From Rhizobium lentis (lineage in GTDB: Bacteria; Pseudomonadota; Alphaproteobacteria; Rhizobiales; Rhizobiaceae): a DNA stretch of 64,000 nucleotides. A program made the position numbers and the translations under genes. Shown piece after piece: positions 61,126 through 64,000 of this stretch. How positions within the stretch are numbered: the stretch's first letter is position 1; each line of letters begins with the position of its first letter. The notes below the pieces were generated by a model. That model saw nothing but the letters and a program-made list of their open reading frames with translations. It was not told the DNA's origin and did not search any database. Location: assembly GCF_017352135.1 (NCBI RefSeq), contig NZ_CP071454.1, forward strand, positions 434,001 to 498,000, read 5' to 3'.

Positions 61126-61172
61126 ATCGGCTCACATGCACTTTCCAAGGACGATGCGCTCGGCCCGCCCCA

Positions 61173-62078
61173 CTAGCTGTTGCTGAAATAGGCGCGCATC
61201 CGTGCAAGCCGCGTCAGCCCGCCGATCTGCTTTCCCACATGCGAGAGGAAGCCCGCGACTCGGCCTGCCGTCGACGGCTGCCTGCTGAAGGAGGCCCAGG
61301 ACGTGTCGCGGAGATCCTCGGCGTAACGCTTGGCCATCCGCCGGTGCACCCAGGGAACGGTCGCCTGCCACGGCTTCTTGCGGCCGGTGAAATGAAAGAT
61401 CGCGGGCCGATCGACGAAAGGCAGCAGGCCCGTCTGCGTATTCCAGCGCGGATCGAGCACCAGCCAATCACCGTCGAAGGTGACATTCAAAGCATCCTGA
61501 TCGTTGTTCTCGAACAGATGCGACCGCTCCTCGAAGATGTCCCGGGTCCTGGCGAAAAGCCCCTTCGCCCGGCAGGCCGACCAGTCGAACAGCAGCACGC
61601 CAGCATTGAAGTAGCGGCCGCCCTCACCCATGCCGATCTTGCGCTGCCGCGCGCCTGATTTCTCGGGGAAAGCCATGACGTAATCGTCGACGGCGGCAAG
61701 CGCCTTGCCTTGAAAATCAAGATTAAAGAGTTCATCGACAGGCGCGACCGCCAGTACGTCGGCATCGAGGTAAAGCAGGCGCTCGATATTGCCGGGTATA
61801 TCACGATCCATGTAGAGCCGCGCCAGCGTGGCGCCGGACCAGCGGCCCCGCGCCTGGAGGCCGGTGTCGGGCGTCTTATAGGGCAGCACCCTGATCGCCA
61901 TACCGTGAAGCCGCCCAAAATTGTCGACCTCGGAGACCTCGTTCGGCTTGAGGTCGATGCCGAGAAGCAGGAACTCTACACCGGCGTTGGCGAGATTGCG
62001 CTTGACGGAAAGCAGGGTGCAGCAGGCGGCCGGCAGCATGTTGACGTCAGAACAGACGATGACGGCACTCTGCTGCAA
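61173..62078 (-). CDS. Glycosyltransferase family 8
   Basis: The 301-residue protein has the GT8 signature: LLYLDADVLAVAP with a DxD metal site, GRYFNAGVLLFDW, ENNDQDALNVTF and the C-terminal HFTGRKKPW. GT8 enzymes move hexoses to LPS or other glycans using nucleotide sugars. The start is a TTG at 62078 with an ideal GGGAGG seven bases before; an open frame extends to 62147 without such a site. Confidence 0.88.
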   Translation of the reverse strand: MQQSAVIVCSDVNMLPAACCTLLSVKRNLANAGVEFLLLGIDLKPNEVSEVDNFGRLHGMAIRVLPYKTPDTGLQARGRWSGATLARLYMDRDIPGNIERLLYLDADVLAVAPVDELFNLDFQGKALAAVDDYVMAFPEKSGARQRKIGMGEGGRYFNAGVLLFDWSACRAKGLFARTRDIFEERSHLFENNDQDALNVTFDGDWLVLDPRWNTQTGLLPFVDRPAIFHFTGRKKPWQATVPWVHRRMAKRYAEDLRDTSWASFSRQPSTAGRVAGFLSHVGKQIGGLTRLARMRAYFSNS

Positions 62079-62328
62079 AATCCGGCCTCCCGAAGCGGCA
62101 ATTGAACTTGATGCCGGATATCTAGTTGGTTTGGTGTCCGCCCGCAACTACAGACCGCCCATCCCACCGGCACTCGCCCTCACGTTTTGAATCGGAATTC
62201 AACGACTTGCGAGGCAAAGCGGATTCAGATGCGGAGCATGTTGAATCGAAACGTGAACTTAGAGCCCCTGCAGTTTCTGCTGGGCAATCGCGACCATCCT
62301 GTGCGTATCGAGCAACACACCCACATAG

Positions 62329-62588
62329 TCACGGCAGTGGCTTGAGAAGGAAATCTTTCGGCAAAGGATCGTCGAAGTCATCGGCGATATACATCTCCGT
62401 CCTCTTGATCCCCTTGGAACGAAGATAGGCCTCGCCGGCCTCCAGATTCAAACCACCGCGTTTCTGATGCGGCACGAGATCGAATACCGGCCGGCCGTTC
62501 CGCGTCACGACAACGGTCTCGCCTCCCTGATCTCGCGGGCGAGCTCGGTCAGGTGTTTTTTTGCATCGCGGATCGAGACGGTCTTCAT
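62329..62588 (-). pseudogene. Phd/YefM-type antitoxin, frameshifted
   Basis: From the ATG at 62588 the frame reads MKTVSIRDAKKHLTELAREI and then shifts out, meeting a stop soon after. The remaining antitoxin (GGETVVVTRNGRPVFDLVPH ... ADDFDDPLPKDFLLKPLP) is intact in another frame. One G is missing in the GGGAGGCGAG stretch near 62520-62530. Downstream on the same strand a GTG TTG CTC GAT ACG CAC reads VLLDTH, like the start of a PIN toxin, but stops after a few more codons. Confidence 0.7.
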
Positions 62589-62634
62589 GAAATTCGATGT
62601 AGCCACATGCCGCTACACCATCAACATCACAACA

Positions 62635-62666
62635 AATAAAAAGGCCCGCCGTCACCGGCAGGCCTT
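62635..62666 (-). terminator. Terminator of the aspartate aminotransferase gene
   Basis: On the minus strand AAGGCCTGCCG / CGGCGGGCCTT (one T-G pair) with a GTGA loop is followed by TTTATTT. It lies about 25 bp past the stop at 62690. Confidence 0.8.
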
Positions 62667-62689
62667 CGATCAATACAATCGCAGTCCGC

Positions 62690-63946
<1,257 letters not shown>

Positions 63947-64000
63947 TTAGCTCTATGTCCAATGTATGACGGCATTTCAAGCGCAAAGGCGTGATGGGAG

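Overview
The window is a stretch of a chromosome from a fast-growing rhizobium, most likely of the Rhizobium etli / R. leguminosarum group. Four things point there: high GC with alphaproteobacterial codon use; a chromosomal dctA-dctBD locus next to greA and the LPS-core mannosyltransferase gene lpcC; the lrp-trxB-lsrB block followed by two tandem AbcR-type small RNAs and an arsR gene, an order I recall from Sinorhizobium meliloti; and an acdR-acdS pair. No rRNA, tRNA, CRISPR array, prophage or intact insertion sequence was seen.

Layout. 1-10.1 kb is an accessory-like mix: two small secreted proteins, UPF0047, DUF1428, DUF922, DUF6894, DUF427 and B3/4 proteins, an EamA exporter, a Crp-type and an AraC-type regulator, an APH(3')-like kinase, a DUF930 envelope protein and a GYD protein. 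10.2-20.3 kb holds the macromolecular-synthesis genes rpoD and dnaG. Between them lie a frameshifted GFA gene, the threonine-degradation pair tdh-kbl, a vapBC toxin-antitoxin module and recQ, which overlaps dnaG. 20.3-38.1 kb runs from yqeY and carA to carB. The two carbamoyl-phosphate synthetase genes are about 11 kb apart, separated by an adenylate cyclase with TPRs, a P-loop kinase, a MATE gene fragment, an intact GFA gene, a monooxygenase behind a SoxR-type promoter, MATE and Tet-type MFS exporters, an aldo/keto reductase, a zinc metallopeptidase and an alcohol dehydrogenase.

38.2-40.9 kb is a DNA-repair operon: a radical SAM protein, frameshifted in this sequence, and a DUF4130-UdgX fusion, with a LexA-type box just upstream. 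41.1-47.7 kb carries greA, lpcC and the C4-dicarboxylate system. DctB and DctD sense and signal, and a sigma54 promoter with two DctD-type sites drives dctA. 47.7-49.4 kb is acdR-acdS. 49.5-55.3 kb is lrp, trxB, lsrB, two tandem small RNAs, then arsR-MFS-ene-reductase. 55.4-64 kb holds a streptomycin-kinase-like gene, an epimerase/LysR divergent pair, a truncated GrpB, a Ca2+/H+ antiporter, two surface-polysaccharide type genes, a decayed antitoxin gene and an aspartate aminotransferase gene.

The best leads are regulatory: the paired upstream elements of the AbcR genes beside lsrB, the SoxR-type promoter, the LexA-type box on the UdgX operon, and a diverged second copy of the RpoD C-terminal codons just past rpoD. 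Several genes are decayed (GFA, radical SAM, Phd antitoxin, MATE fragment, GrpB). Three of them are broken by single-base changes, so sequencing error has to be excluded. All family assignments come from reading motifs by eye; no database search was run.
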